Source: Brassica napus (Eukaryota > Streptophyta > Magnoliopsida > Brassicales > Brassicaceae). From it: a DNA stretch of 64,000 nt. The notes under the pieces are model-generated. The model had not been told where the DNA came from and searched no databases. It saw only the letters and a program-made list of their open reading frames with translations. Every line of letters starts with the position of its first letter. The first letter of the stretch is position 1. The stretch is taken from positions 53,097,422-53,161,421 of the forward strand of contig NC_063445.1 in the NCBI RefSeq assembly GCF_020379485.1. The letters run 5' to 3'. The position numbers were made by a program, and so were the translations under genes. This document shows positions 45,601 to 58,013 of the stretch, piece by piece.

Positions 45601-48296
45601 ATATATGCGTTCATTAAAGATCTTTACATTCTCAGTTGTAAACATATACATTTAAAATTAAACATGCAGTCAAAACTTCAAAACACACATAAATATATAA
45701 TATAGATAGTGTATAATAGTATAAGATTTATACCTTGGCGTTGAAATGAAAACGGTCGACCCCATTCCAGTTATCAAGATCATAAGCAGTGTAATGCTTG
45801 CAACATGCGGCGACTTTGAGGCGGTTGCCGGCGCCGTTTCCCTGAAGTCCCCGGACGTAGCTGGCGGCGTATTTTCCGGCGACAACAGGATCTTCTCCGG
45901 GAGTTTCCTGGCCTCGGCCCCAACGTGGGTCCCTCAGTATATTCACATTTGGGCTCCAATACGTCAAACCGGCCACGCCTCCATTGTACATAGCTCTTGC
46001 CTCATCAGACACCACCTATTATTTATTTTAAATCATGGTAATTCTAATTAATATATTCCTTTTTAGTAATCCTAATTAATAGTATATTCCTACATACACA
46101 TTTGTTTTGTTTTATCAAGAGAAATATAAATTATCCGTATATACACCATATGATAAAAAAACTCTTGTTTTTTTTATCCGCTGGTTATAGCTAACTTGCC
46201 CATCACCGTATCTATATTATTAAAAGAGAAGTACCCATTTGAAAATGTTTATACTTCATTAATTAAACTTTCTTTTTTTTTGCTTGTCTTTTTCAGTTGT
46301 ATTTATGAAATATCTTAAAACGAATAAAACTGTCTAATTTAGTACTTGTCTTTTCAGTTACATTAATGAAATATGTTTAAATGAATTTAAACTTTCTATT
46401 TTATTGTTTGTCTTTTTCAGTTATCTTAATGAAAAATCCTTAAATAAATTTGGACATAATGTCATTTAATCAACCAAAAAAACTCATGAGTTATCCTTAC
46501 GTGCATAATTTTAATAATGGAGATTTTTAAAAATGTGCATCATTAAAATGTTACCTAAAACATGCAGCACTAATATATAACATGCATCATTAAAACTAAA
46601 ATTTGACTCACACAATTGTACGAATATTATTTTCAATTGATTAAATTTTAAAATAATTATTTATTCAAAAAATATTTAAGAATGGCTACGTTTTAAAAAA
46701 TTATATGGTATTATTTGCTCATAACTCATTTGTCATTTGATAAATTGTTAGAAAGAAAATTTTAGCATAATATAACTCAGTTGTCATTTGCTAAATTTAT
46801 GGTTTTTATTTATATTTTTTATCATTTAATTATAATATTTTCATTTTATATTTGAAAGATAAATGAATTTTCTTTCAAACAATATTTTTGTAAATGTATT
46901 TTTTTAATTAATCAATTAAAATTGTTATTATCATTGAATATCATTATTTTTGACATAATTTGAGTTTTTCGTTTACTTCAAAACTTATCATATTTTAGGA
47001 TAATTTTAATTTAAAATGTAATTTTCATATTTTTCAAACAAATTCTAAAAATATTTTTTAAATATTTTGTTATAATTGTTAAAAAAATATTGAGTTGCAT
47101 TTCAAATAAAAAGGTAAAGATATTAAAAATATTCTAATTAAAATATGTAAAATTTAATATAGTTTTAAGGAAATGGTCAAAATAAAAAAAATTACACATA
47201 AAATAATTATGATTTTTGTTAACTGGACGGATCATTATTTATATGATATCGCATACGAAAAAAAAATTTATGTTTTTAAAATTATCTAATTAACTCTATA
47301 CTCATTTTTTATATGATATCACACATTCGTAAAAGAATAGATAGTTTAAGATGCAAAAAAAAAATATTTACTTAATGAATATAATATGAACGAATATTAC
47401 AAATACATCATTTAATAAAATAAATAATTAAAAACTGAAAATTCATATCCGCGCAGGGTCTGATTAATTATTAAATATGGCAGACGATATAAAAGTATAC
47501 TACCCGTATAAGATATAAAACCTTTATCAAAAGCAAATTTCTGTTTAATACAATATAGTATTATTATTTTTGTTTTGAATTTTCTTTCTAACCGTATTAC
47601 ATATCTGACTTACTCATGTCGCAGTCAGATAAAAAATATGTGAATTATAAAATTCAAAGAAATAAATAGAGCATCCCGCTATATAAAAGTCAGTCTAGTG
47701 TACTGACCGCAATACGATGTTGATGTAGATGTTGTTTTTTCACGTAAAGAAATCATAAAATTTAGAACTCTCAATGTTAAAAAAAAAAAAAGAATTCTCA
47801 TTTTCTAAGATATATCTTCTTTAATTAGCATTATATTTTTTTAATAAGAAATTAGCATAGTATTTCTAATACTCACTCGTCCGATATCTTCCCATAGAGA
47901 CTGATTGAAAGAAGCTGCGGTGGTGATGACCTGAGGGAAGCTGGTGGCACCGGGAAAAGCACCACCGAATTTAGCACCGGGACCAACGTCAGAAACTCCG
48001 TGGAGAGCCTCTGACCACCACTCATAGCCTCCAATACCGAGGCGTGGCACAGCGGCGGCATTGTTGACGAGGAGGCGGATCTTCTCCTGCAACGTGAGCC
48101 GTCCGATCAAATCTTGAACCCTCGCGTGGACCGGTACATTGACGCGACAGAACCGGAGTGTTCGGGTTAACCCGTTTGCCGGGTCGCATGCAAACAGTGG
48201 CCGTAGTGACTCTGATGAGTGAACCAAGCATAAGAGGAATACAAGTACAACTACGACTCTGTTGCCGGTTAATAATGAATTATTATTACAAGACAT
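42653..48296 (-). CDS. BXL1: Beta-D-xylosidase/alpha-L-arabinofuranosidase BXL1, intact
   Basis: Seven exons join in frame: 47877-48296, 45734-46015, 44526-44695, 44345-44442, 43924-44268, 43392-43805 and 42653-43242. The total is 2,319 bp, 772 codons plus stop, close to the Arabidopsis protein. All junctions are GT-AG. The N terminus is a secretion signal ([17 protein letters not shown], residues about 13-29). The glycoside hydrolase family 3 domain follows, with [45 protein letters not shown] and the SDCDS segment holding the likely Asp nucleophile. The second domain ([35 protein letters not shown]) and a C-terminal fibronectin-III-like domain complete it. In Arabidopsis the enzyme trims xylose and arabinose from wall polymers in the apoplast and is needed for seed mucilage extrusion. 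Intron 1 (46016-47876) is enlarged by a Helitron-like insertion. No lesion was seen. Confidence 0.95.
46211..47464 (+). mobile_element. Non-autonomous Helitron-like element in BXL1 intron 1
   Basis: The left end TCTATATTATTAAAAGAGAA matches the 5' TC terminus of Arabidopsis/Brassica ATREP-type Helitrons. The right end ATCCGCGCAGGGTCTGAT ends in CTGAT (47460-47464), fitting CTRRT, although the GC hairpin before it is incomplete. It lies between A (46210) and T (47465), as Helitrons do, without target duplication. The interior is AT-rich with three diverged copies of CTTTTTCAGTTA...TTAATGAAA near 46290-46440 and no coding region. Confidence 0.6.
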
Positions 48297-48375
48297 TTTA
48301 TATATATCTGTGTTGTATATGTATAACTTGTGAATGTTTGTGTGTTTTTTGTTTCATGGGAAAGAAAGTGAATGG

Positions 48376-48391
48376 GGATATTTATAGAGAA
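48376..48391 (-). promoter_or_regulatory. BXL1 TATA box
   Basis: On the minus strand CTCTATAAATATCC lies about 85 bp upstream of the BXL1 ATG, a consensus plant TATA box at a normal distance. Confidence 0.6.
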
Positions 48392-48939
48392 GTTTCTTTG
48401 GCAAAATTGGTGACAAAGGATAAGCGACTCTTGTAACATGAATAAGATAAAAGATAAAACAATCAAGTTGGTCAGGTTACGGAAAAGGAATATATATCTC
48501 AGACTTTTCTTTTCTTTTCGGTATATAATTTAAAACAAAAATTTATTAGCTCTTTCTGAAAGAAACATATTAACTGTTAGTTTTTTCTTGTAACTGTAAT
48601 ATTTAATAGTTAATTGTTCTTCTTTTTCTTAAACTTCAATTAGTTTTTTCTTTCTTCAGCATAATTTCTACATATTCTGAAAAAACCCCACAATTTCTAC
48701 GTTTTCTCCGTGACCATTATACTAGCTCGAAGCCTAGAACAATGATATGATATTAATGTTAGTAATATTCACATTTTAATCAAAGAAAATTTTCATAGTC
48801 ATGTCGATTATCAAATTTCTGATCCTCCAATCATTTTTTTTCGCACATCATTATACAGCTTACATGTGACTTTAAATTTAATGGAGGAATCTTAATACTC
48901 TTATTTTATCAACCATTTTCTACCGAATAACAAATTAAA

Positions 48940-49275
48940 AACTATGTTTTTTATAAAATTATGCTTAACTACATAACAGTTTATATTATTGATAGGACTA
49001 CAAATTATGTTTATTATTTTTTGATAAAATTATGTATAACTATATAAGAATTTACATTTTTGATAGGACCACCATTTATATTATTGGTAAAAACTATGTT
49101 TAACTATAAAATAATTTATATTATTGATGGACTACACATACAAAATACTCAAAACTATGTTTATCATTGATAGGACTACACATACAAAATATTTGTATCT
49201 ATATAAAAGTACTAACTGTTTAACTATATAATAATTTATAAATTAACTACTATGTATATTATTGATATATACTCT
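48940..49275. repeat. Degenerate AT-rich tandem repeat
   Basis: About five imperfect units of 55-75 bp sharing AACTATGTTTAACTATA, ATAATTTATATTATTGA and TAGGACTACACATA. No coding potential. Confidence 0.55.
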
Positions 49276-51475
49276 CATTTGGCCAAGTTAATTCCGAAGT
49301 ATCTTGGGATATACACTATCAGTGCTTTTTTAATAAATTAGCTTGTTAAATATATTTAAAGAATTGTTCCCCGGTGGAAAAGCTAAGGTTGGTAGCACGT
49401 AAGATTATATATGTATTATATATGTTGTAACCGATGTGAGAATGAACATATGCGGAAACAGATAGAATAAATGCGATGTAACTACGACACAAATATTTAA
49501 CATGGTTCACTCCTAGGGCTACGTCCACGAGCAAAAGAGAGATCTTATTATTTGAGGCGATATTGAGCTTACAAAGTACAAATTTAGGGTTACTTCGAAT
49601 ACAAAATATATATAGTAGCATCTCACATCTAAAACCCTAAATTATACGGACTCATGGGTCTAAGCCCACGATCAGATGTAACATACATAATAAATTGATG
49701 CAACACTCTTGATGCAACAGAATCGCTATAAATGTACATGATGTAACATCCATCGCTAAGATCCAGATTCAAGGCATATCAATATATGGATACGATTTGT
49801 TGCATAGGCGTGGGAACAAAAGCCACACCAACAAGGTCATGGCCACACGAAACGATGACTTCGGAAGAAAATGGTTAAAATTGAAGAGAAATACAAAACA
49901 ATGTATATAGAACCGTATACACATTTAGTTGTATGTATGAAAATTAAGTTTAAAAATGAAACGTAAGACCTAAAAAGCTGAGAGACACGGAGAGAGGGTT
50001 GTCACGGGTGCCGACTCTCCACCAAATCATAGTCATTCAGCATCTAGTCATGCTGCCCACACTCTCTTTCCGGGTTGTTATTGATTATTGGTCTCTTTAC
50101 TTTTTTTTTTTGAAAAAATATGCACTGGTCTCTTTACTTCGACTTTCCTTTGAACTTTTTAGGCATTGATCAATAATAATAAAAATTGACCCATCAACTT
50201 AAACTACGCTTGTTTTGTTTCTTGGATTATATTATACTTGCGGTGTAGCTAATACAAGTAGACAACCAACTATGTAGCAGTTGTAATGAACACAATATAC
50301 AGCAAACTATTTTTTAACTTGTAATTGTTTGGGATTATTTAAAACGTACTTATTTTGTTTATGACTAACTAGATTTTATTCGTTGATTGACATGCTAACA
50401 ACATGAGCGTTAACGATAGATTGATGATTGATAGCTCATTCAATAGCCAATTCATATTATTTTAAGAAAATCATGTTTTTGAAAAAAATGGTTAGAAAAC
50501 ACATTTATACACAAATTAATCAATCAAGGTGTATCAAATTGTTAGTCCCACTGGATCAATATCGCTGTACAAAGTGCTCCTTTGATGATTATTGTTGTTG
50601 TTGCTTATATAACCAAAATGATATGTATGAAACCATTCCCTATTTATAAGTATATGCAATCATTCAACCAATATGAGTGTTTTGAAACATCATATTATAT
50701 TTATATCTCGTACGTAAATTATAAGCAGTTTAGTGTAGACACATAGTTATATGTTGTTTTTCTATATAAATTACCCAATATTTTATAATAATTTTGACTT
50801 GATATAAACATATAGGCTATATAATTCATTTGTGAACATAGACATAGGATATATATAGTCTAAATGGAGACATAGTATTGTACTTCTCCTTTTCATATAA
50901 ATGTACTTACCATATTTGTATATTATTTTTTGCTTCAGAACTATCTCACTCCCAAAATTTTCGTCTTACTTTTACCTAATGAATCAAAACAACGTGTCGC
51001 ACACGGTTGGTAAGGTTAAGTGCTACGGGAAGAAAAAAACTGACTTGTGCTTTAAGTTTTAACAACTTCAGAAAAATAAATAATAAAAGGAATCTGATTG
51101 GTGGAATGATTTTAACTGTGTAGAGTTCACAAGTGGTCTGAGCAGCCAAAAAAGCTTCACACACACGTGATGCCCAACAAAAAAACACTCTCTCGTGAGT
51201 CTTCAAGCTTCATTTTACTTTGGTTATTTATTTTCTTCCAGAAGTAGCAGTTAAAACTTTTTGTATAAATGTACAATTTACAAATCAGGAGTTTGGCTTC
51301 TTTCTGAAGGATAACATTACAGCTATAAATATTTAAACTTTATTTTCTGAAAACTAAAAATGCACAAACACTAACTAGAACTTGAATCCACATACATATA
51401 AGATTATGGATTATAAATTCCAATGAAGTTTAGTTTAACTACGTACCAAAGTTTCTAGTTAACAAAACCCATAAA
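49276..51475. other. Intergenic DNA with a possible LTR fragment
   Basis: No gene supported. A stretch at 49430-49640 (GCGGAAACAGATAG, then ACATGGTTCACTCCTAGGGC and TACGTCCACGAG) resembles plant Copia LTR-proximal DNA, but no ends were found. Small frames at 49346-49621, 50428-50649 and 50976-51206 have no recognised domains. Confidence 0.35.
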
Positions 51476-52161
51476 TAGGACTGGACATTTTATCCGTTAA
51501 ATTTGATTTAATTCGTTATTCGTCTTGATTCGATCCGAAATTTTCGGATATCCGTAAACTTTCGAAGCAAAGCAAATACTAAAAATCAATATCCGTTAAA
51601 ATCGAAGTAAATCACAAATATCAAAATTTTGGGAAGCAGATATCCGCTCCGATCCGGAAATATATAAATATATATACATCTTGATTATACTTAATGTTTT
51701 AAATGTATAAGTTTATATAATTATTATTATAACATATAATTTGACAAATTATATTCACATTATTACTTATATAAAAGTATTACATAAAAAAGAAGAGAAA
51801 AAATTTATAAAACAATTATAACTTTTTTCTTAAGTTTTGTGTTATTATAATTGTTAACTAAGTTTAAAATTTACAAAATATGTAGTTTCACTATTTCTTT
51901 TAGTTTTTATTTTGTATATCATGTAAAAAAAATATTAAAAAATAAATTTGTGTTAATTTTTTAAGATTATTTGTATTAATCAAAGCGGATGAGATATCCG
52001 TAAATATTCGTAAATATCCGAAATATCTATTTATTTTTCGGATATCCGTTTTTCCGGATATCCGTATTTTTCCGAAGCAAAGTAAATCGAAAAATTAGAT
52101 ATCCGTAACATACGAAGTAAATCACAAATACCTTCAAAAACCCGGATATCCGATCCGCCTA
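51476..52161. mobile_element. Non-autonomous hAT element, 686 bp
   Basis: A perfect 8-bp duplication CCCATAAA flanks it (51468-51475 and 52162-52169). The left end is TAGGACTGGACATTTTATCC and the right end read in reverse is TAGGCGGATCGGATATCCGG. Both ends carry clusters of GATATCCG/CGGATATC, while the middle is A/T-rich. No coding region. Confidence 0.82.
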
Positions 52162-52463
52162 CCCATAAACATGAAATGATGGAGAAATAAATAAAAAACT
52201 ATAAAGTATCTAAAGAAATGCGCCGGTGGGTGATGAAAGTTATAAAACTAATGGACGGCGATATATCAAATCATACCTCGCGACAGTAAATGATTAACTC
52301 CTTCAACAGAACAAAAAGATAACCCATGATTTAGCAATTAATACATGTAAATAACAAAGTAAATAAAGCTCAGTATATTCTGAAAGGTGGATTAGGCAGT
52401 CGTCATTTCATATACCAGTAATACCATCACGATTATCTAACAATAAAACAGTATAAATAAGTA

Positions 52464-52712
52464 CTGCCTCTGTATCATTCTAATTCTAAGTGATGTTTAA
52501 AGTTTTTGCACAAATATTAAAAAAATACAAAATCTTATGTAATTTATCTTGATCATATAAAATAACATTAAATACAACTAATTCAACCAATAAAAAAATG
52601 TAGTATTTTATAATTGGTCACAAGTCTCAGATGACATTAATTTTTATCTAGAATTATTATGAAACAAAATAAAAATTGTTAAACATCACTTAAAGTGATT
52701 AATAGGAGAGAG
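52464..52712. mobile_element. Stowaway-type MITE, 249 bp
   Basis: TA at 52462-52463 and 52713-52714 flank inverted ends: CTGCCTCTGTATCATTCTAA and, in reverse, CTCTCTCCTATTAATCACTT, followed inside by AAGTGATGTTTAA in both arms. Typical size and structure for a Tc1/mariner-derived MITE. Confidence 0.78.
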
Positions 52713-52899
52713 TATTTTATTATCTTATAGCAGATATATGTAGGGGCGTAGGGCATACCGCATACGTACATATTTACCAAACGAACAAACAATACGGGTT
52801 CTAATCGTGTATATATCTAAGTTGGTTATTGGGTGATGTGAGGGGTCGTTTAATATACTTTTATAAATTATATTATAATATTTTGAATACTATAAAAAC

Positions 52900-53398
52900 T
52901 AGGCCCGAGACTTATTATTCTAGATTCGTATGCGATCTGAGATCCGCTTCGGATCCGCTCTGAAAATAGAATATCCGGGAGGCCCGGATCCGAATCTGGA
53001 TAGTAAAATCTTGGATCCGTCCAAACCGAATCCGGATTCGGATCCGTATTTTTAAATCACATTCATTTTAAAATTTCATTAATATTTATATTTGATATAT
53101 TAATATTTATGCATGAATTAATTTTATAATATTATATTTTAGTTTTTACAATATTATAGACATATATAAATATATTTATAAATCTTGTATAAATATTTAA
53201 TTTCTGTATTATATTAAAAAATTTAGTACTTAAAAATATTATTTTTAATTATTTTTACGGATTCAGATCCGGACCCGGATATCTGCGGGTACTAGAATAT
53301 CGAGACGGATATCCGAAATCCGGATATTAAATCTACGGATCCGGATCCAGATGTGGGTACCTTAAATTTTTCGGATATCCGGATCCGTCCCAAGCCTA
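52900..53398. mobile_element. Non-autonomous hAT element, 499 bp
   Basis: A perfect 8-bp duplication ATAAAAAC (52892-52899 and 53399-53406) flanks ends TAGGCCCGAGAC and, in reverse, TAGGCTTGGGAC. Subterminal DNA is rich in GGATCCG and CGGATATC repeats on both sides. No coding region. Confidence 0.85.
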
Positions 53399-53558
53399 AT
53401 AAAAACTAGTAAAAAATATATAAAAAAATTAATATGATTCGTCAAGCTAAGTAACGAGAGCTTGTGACCCGAGTGGAACACTGGTTAGGTCCAAGGGTCG
53501 GATCTGTGTGGCATGTTTCTGGGCTGTCCATTCCAAGCTCAGAGTTATCTGTCTGGTT

Positions 53559-54414
53559 CAGTGTTTTGAAACCCGACCCGGATCCGCGGTTGAACTGGTA
53601 AATCCGACAACCCAGAAAAATCAGGTTTGAGTTTTGTGAAAAACCAAATATTTAGAAACCCGCAATAACTCACAAAAACCCAGTAGAACCTGGAATCCGA
53701 TACCGGTTGAACCAATAAATAATTTTTACTTCTTTTTTTAATTTTTAATTCTGTTTATATTCTAAATTTCAAATTAAGAAGTTATATACTGACAAAAAAA
53801 AGTTAGGTTTTTCCTTTTCAGTTTTATATTTGTGATTTTTAGATTTTAATGAAGATTTCACTATGTCACTTGAAGAAAATAAAGTGAACGATGGTAGAGA
53901 GAACCAAAACTAGTTGATGTGATTTGGTGTTTATTTATTTCCGTTATTGATAATTTATTATAATGACTTTTTTACTTTTGATTTATTTTGTATTTTAATT
54001 TTAATTTATTATTCATATTAAACATTTAAATATTTATAAATTTTATGTCTTGATTTTTTTGATTTTTTTTAGATGTCATAAATCTTACCTTGTTAGACAA
54101 AATTATAAATAGTCTAAACTATTTTTTGATATTTTGTATATTAAATGAAAATAAAAATATAGAAATTAAAGTTAAGTATTTTCTGAATGTTATTAAACAT
54201 AAAAATATACATATTCAAACTATTATTTTATGTTTATAAGAACATTTAGAAAATATTAAACTTTAGTTTCTATATTTTTATTTATATAGCTAATAATTAT
54301 TATATAATAAAATTAATTCATTTATTAATCCGCGGTTCATCCTTGGTCGATCCAGTTACCCAGCAATCCGGTAAGTCGTCCGGTTCAGTGTCCGGGTCGG
54401 GTTTAAAAACATTG
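53559..54414. mobile_element. Non-autonomous hAT-like element, 856 bp
   Basis: Inverted ends of about 23 bp: CAGTGTTTTGAAACCCGACC and, in reverse, CAATGTTTTTAAACCCGACC, two mismatches over the full arm. Flanking octamers GTCTGGTT (53551-53558) and ATCTGGTT (54415-54422) match at 7 of 8. Further inside, GGTTGAACTGG / CCAGTT motifs pair between ends. The centre is A/T-rich with no coding region. Confidence 0.8.
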
Positions 54415-54422
54415 ATCTGGTT

Positions 54423-55803
54423 TGAACGAAGGCTCAGAATCAGGTGGGAGCTAAAATCAGAGGGTAATGTGTCAGGCTGTTTCACAGAGCAGCGACTACT
54501 TCTCGCTCTCTGCAGTGAACGGATACGGCTCGGAGCCACTCAGACCCGCCAATATGGCCTGCTGGTTCGTTTTCAGTTGAACCACCATTTTAATAAAATA
54601 AAATATGATTCGATGGGTCCGTTTCCATTAACTTCCTTCCCTGTAATGATTAAGACATTTATTTGCCATGTCAGCATCACAATCCACGTCAATTCGTGTT
54701 AATCCACCCCAAAAAATCATTTTCTTTCAGAAAATAGTAGTGTACCCATGACAGATTCGTATCTATTTCATCAAACATCATTCACTCGTACCCAAGATAA
54801 ATGACACTTAGATGAACTATTCACCATGCAGTGCTCTATTAACTAATATAATAATCCAGGGCGAAACACGACATATATATCATTTTATAATTTTTTTCTA
54901 TATTTTTTCTTTTCTATATTTTTTTTAACTTGAACTCTACGAACACCTCTGTCTATCAGCAAGAAACTATGTAAGTTTATAAAATAAAAAAATATTAATA
55001 TTATAATTATTTATTTATTTTTTATTTTCTTAAAACTAATTAAATCACTCATCTTTTCTAATAGATAGACAAGTGTCCTTTGAGTATACTAATAATTTCT
55101 TAAAACTTATAAGTTTAGAACTTTTACACACTCTCTTAATTTTTTTTTTTTTTCTTAAAATCTTTAAGACTCCTCCTAAAACCATTATTGAAGGTGTTCT
55201 AAGACCTGAGACAAATAAAAAAAAACATTTCAAAACTAATGGTGAAAATATATATTTTTTATAGTTTTGTTTTTAATAAGTAAATTTACTTAATTATGAA
55301 TATTTTTGATAATTTTTACGGATTGAATAGACTTTTAAAACAACACACAAAAAATTATAGGCTCATGGTAAATGTCCATGTTGCCATGGGTAAGAGGCTC
55401 TGACACCATGTAGTAGTGTACATTACATATCTAGGTAAAACTACACTAACTATGTAATTCACATAATAACATCATCATTATATATCAGACTTGTAATCCG
55501 ATAACTTCTAATTATGTTCTTGGTTATATAATGTTGCATTTAAATGTTTGATCTAGGTGTTTATTTTATTTTTTAATCTTTTGTATGTGTGTTATTGTCG
55601 GTTTTAAAAAGTTTGGTTAACAGACTTTTCATTAGATGTTGTTGAATTCTAAATCTCACACACTTTTCGGTTATCGAAATCATGGTTTTAGTGATAGTTC
55701 ATGGATGCCGTTATGTGAATTATATAATTTGTATAGTTTTTGATATATATTTTTTAACTAGATATGTAGCTGTGGTAGTGTATCATTTGTGTAGTTAGTA
55801 ATC
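54423..55803. other. Intergenic DNA, no gene seen
   Basis: No coding region supported. The frames at 54318-54702 are translations of the hAT end and its flank. The sequence from 54850 to 55330 is strongly A/T-rich with a T15-type run at about 55139. Confidence 0.4.
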
Positions 55804-55840
55804 ACTAGAGGTATAGTCTCCGCGAAAGCGCGGAGCCGGA
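55804..55840 (-). mobile_element. Helitron 3' terminus with perfect hairpin
   Basis: Read on the minus strand, a 7-bp perfect stem (55818-55824 with 55829-55835, loop CTTT) is followed 9 bp later by CTAGT (55804-55808). This is the standard Helitron 3' end. The element extends to higher coordinates and probably includes the chimeric pseudogene at 56581-58013. No 5' TC terminus was found up to 61.4 kb. Confidence 0.7.
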
Positions 55841-56580
55841 TAAATTATTGATCGTTGTGTAGTTTTGTGTACGGGATTTTGTCGTTTTTTTCCACTTTTG
55901 TTTTTCCGCGTTGTATATAATGGTGATGAAGATAACATTTGGAAGTCACACAGTTTGATTAAGTTGATATAAGAATGACCAGCGAATTCATATGCATTAT
56001 TTTTCGTAATGATTTGATCGACCATTAGCGTTATTAGCGCTTTCATGTTCATAAGATAAAGTTTATAAAGTTGTTTAGTATTTACTTAGGTAGTTGTTAG
56101 TATATAAAACAAATAGTGTAAGAAAAAAAATATAAAATTTGAATTCTAGAATTAAACAATTTATCGAACAATAAATTAAATTATTTTCTTATTTTACCTA
56201 AATTAATTTCAAAATATAGAATAGTAATAAACTATTTTTTAAAAAAAATTAATAACTCTAGAAAAATTTATAAAATTATACGGTTGCAAAATTATTATTT
56301 TTAGAGTTTTACTCGACTTTGTTAAAAATAGTTTATGTTGGACAAAAAAATGTCAGAAATAGGTAAACCAAAAAAATACACCACTGGCAAATCTTATATG
56401 AGTTAGAACCCGTCGACGTTTCATTAATAATCCAAAATAGAAATAAAATCTCCAAACAGAGAAAACATGCAAGTGAAAAAATATCCAAAGTTTATGATGG
56501 AAAACAAAGATAATAGCAGTTTTTAAAAATGCATAGAAAAGACGTTGACGGACTGATAGAAATATAATAGATATTTTCAA

Positions 56581-58013
56581 TCACTCACGGCAGCGCTTGC
56601 GGTTGTTCTGAGCGTCTGAAATCTCTGGAGGATCTGCTGCAGCACATTCCTCATCGACCTTGTCTCCCAAAACAGACGGGCCCGATGATGTTGCCAATCC
56701 TACGTCACCTTCACTGCTTGGAAGAATGTTCTCACTGTGCTCCTGAAATACATGAACGTGATAACAAGTAAAATTAGACAACCTTGCCATGGTTCTCTAT
56801 GATGGTATCTCAGTGATGGTAGAGATAGTGAAGGTACGGTGATTGCTATTAATGGCTTCAATCAATTTGAGAGCTCTCCATGTTTTGGTCTGGATCTTGG
56901 CAAGTAGCTATGAATACATCAAACACTATGTTGCTGGCATGAGATTTGAATCGACCTAGAGAGCCTGCAACAACATAGACGGTGAGGTTCTTGAGTAAAT
57001 TGAGCTCCACCAAGCCAGACACACTCATTTTCAACACCTTGTTCCCTATCTCTCTTCTAATTACTGCCATGTCCCTCGATGCAGTTCACCGCAACAGGTT
57101 TGTTAATGTCGGAGAAGAAGTTATCTGACCAATAAATTTCAAGTTTTTAAGTCTCAAGATGACACTAAGCTAAAAGACATTGTTTTAAAATCAAACCAAT
57201 AACATACAAAAGGAACTCACCGAGATTCCGATCACATCCATGTCAGGGGAATCATCGCTGAGAAACTCAATAACATTATGCACACCTTTGGTTACCATGT
57301 CCATCCCCATTGCACCACACCGGTGTTACAACTGAACCATACGTAGCCATTGTTCCCTGCCAATGTACAGTGAACAGTTTGTAGCCTAGTAAATCTAATT
57401 GACATGCATCTACAAAATCATTATTTCATCAACAAAAGTTTCAATCTTGAGTCAAACCACACCACAAACATAAAAAATTTTACATCTTGGTGGTACCTGT
57501 TGAAAATGACAGCCGACGTTTCGAAGTGATCTGGATTCTCCTAGGAAGGCTTAAGTTCCATAGCACGTTGGCACGACAAAAACCGGACAATAGGCGCTCT
57601 AGTTGTACCGTCCTTCAGGTCCGCCTGAGACGTATCCAGCCTTGCAGCCTTTGTTAGTCCTAGCAACCAAATAACTTTCCGTTATAGCCCATCAGAACAG
57701 AGTTTACATCATATTAGTTAATCGGACAACTTCAAAGCGATCAATCAACTTTCACGATCGACCCCTATCGTAGCGATGAATTGTAGTGATTCACACGAAC
57801 TGGGATAGAACCGTGGATCTCGAAATTCTTCCCAGAGAAACATACGCTTAAAGTATTAAAACTGATAGCTTGAATATTGATTAAACAATATGGTATATAG
57901 TATTCCATAGAAAGTCAAATTGTCAATACCTTTTCCTGGGTACTATGTTCTAGGCGGAGAAAAGTGGCGGGGACAACGACCGATTAAGCAACAACAACAC
58001 TGGAGGCTGACAT
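56581..58013 (-). pseudogene. Chimeric pseudogene with captured HMG-CoA reductase exons
   Basis: Three unlike pieces lie in one minus-strand array. First, an ATG at 58011-58013 opens MSASSVVVA, then a TAA, then SVVVPATFLRLEH up to a donor at 57930; I do not recognise it. Second, 57692 down to about 56800 resembles HMG-CoA reductase across three exons: LVARTNKGCKAGYVSGG, then (frame changed) DGTTRAPIVRF and a donor after an Asn-Arg codon; RFTRLQTVHCTLAGNNGYV and [19 protein letters not shown] ending VIGIS at a GTGAG donor; then [34 protein letters not shown] and ESSQ. Intron positions match those I recall for plant HMGR, so the copy came from genomic DNA. Third, an exon at 56581-56742 ends in QNNRKRCRE, possibly the C terminus of an RPA-like protein of the kind found in Helitrons. 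Several stops and frame shifts make all of it non-functional. Confidence 0.65.

Noticed and set aside
48022..48436. Alternative frames overlapping BXL1 exon 1
   Set aside because: Shadows of the BXL1 coding frame, which alone matches the GH3 family.
53559..54702. Open frames on both strands at 54318-54702
   Set aside because: They cover the GC-rich end of the hAT element and its flank and show no domain.
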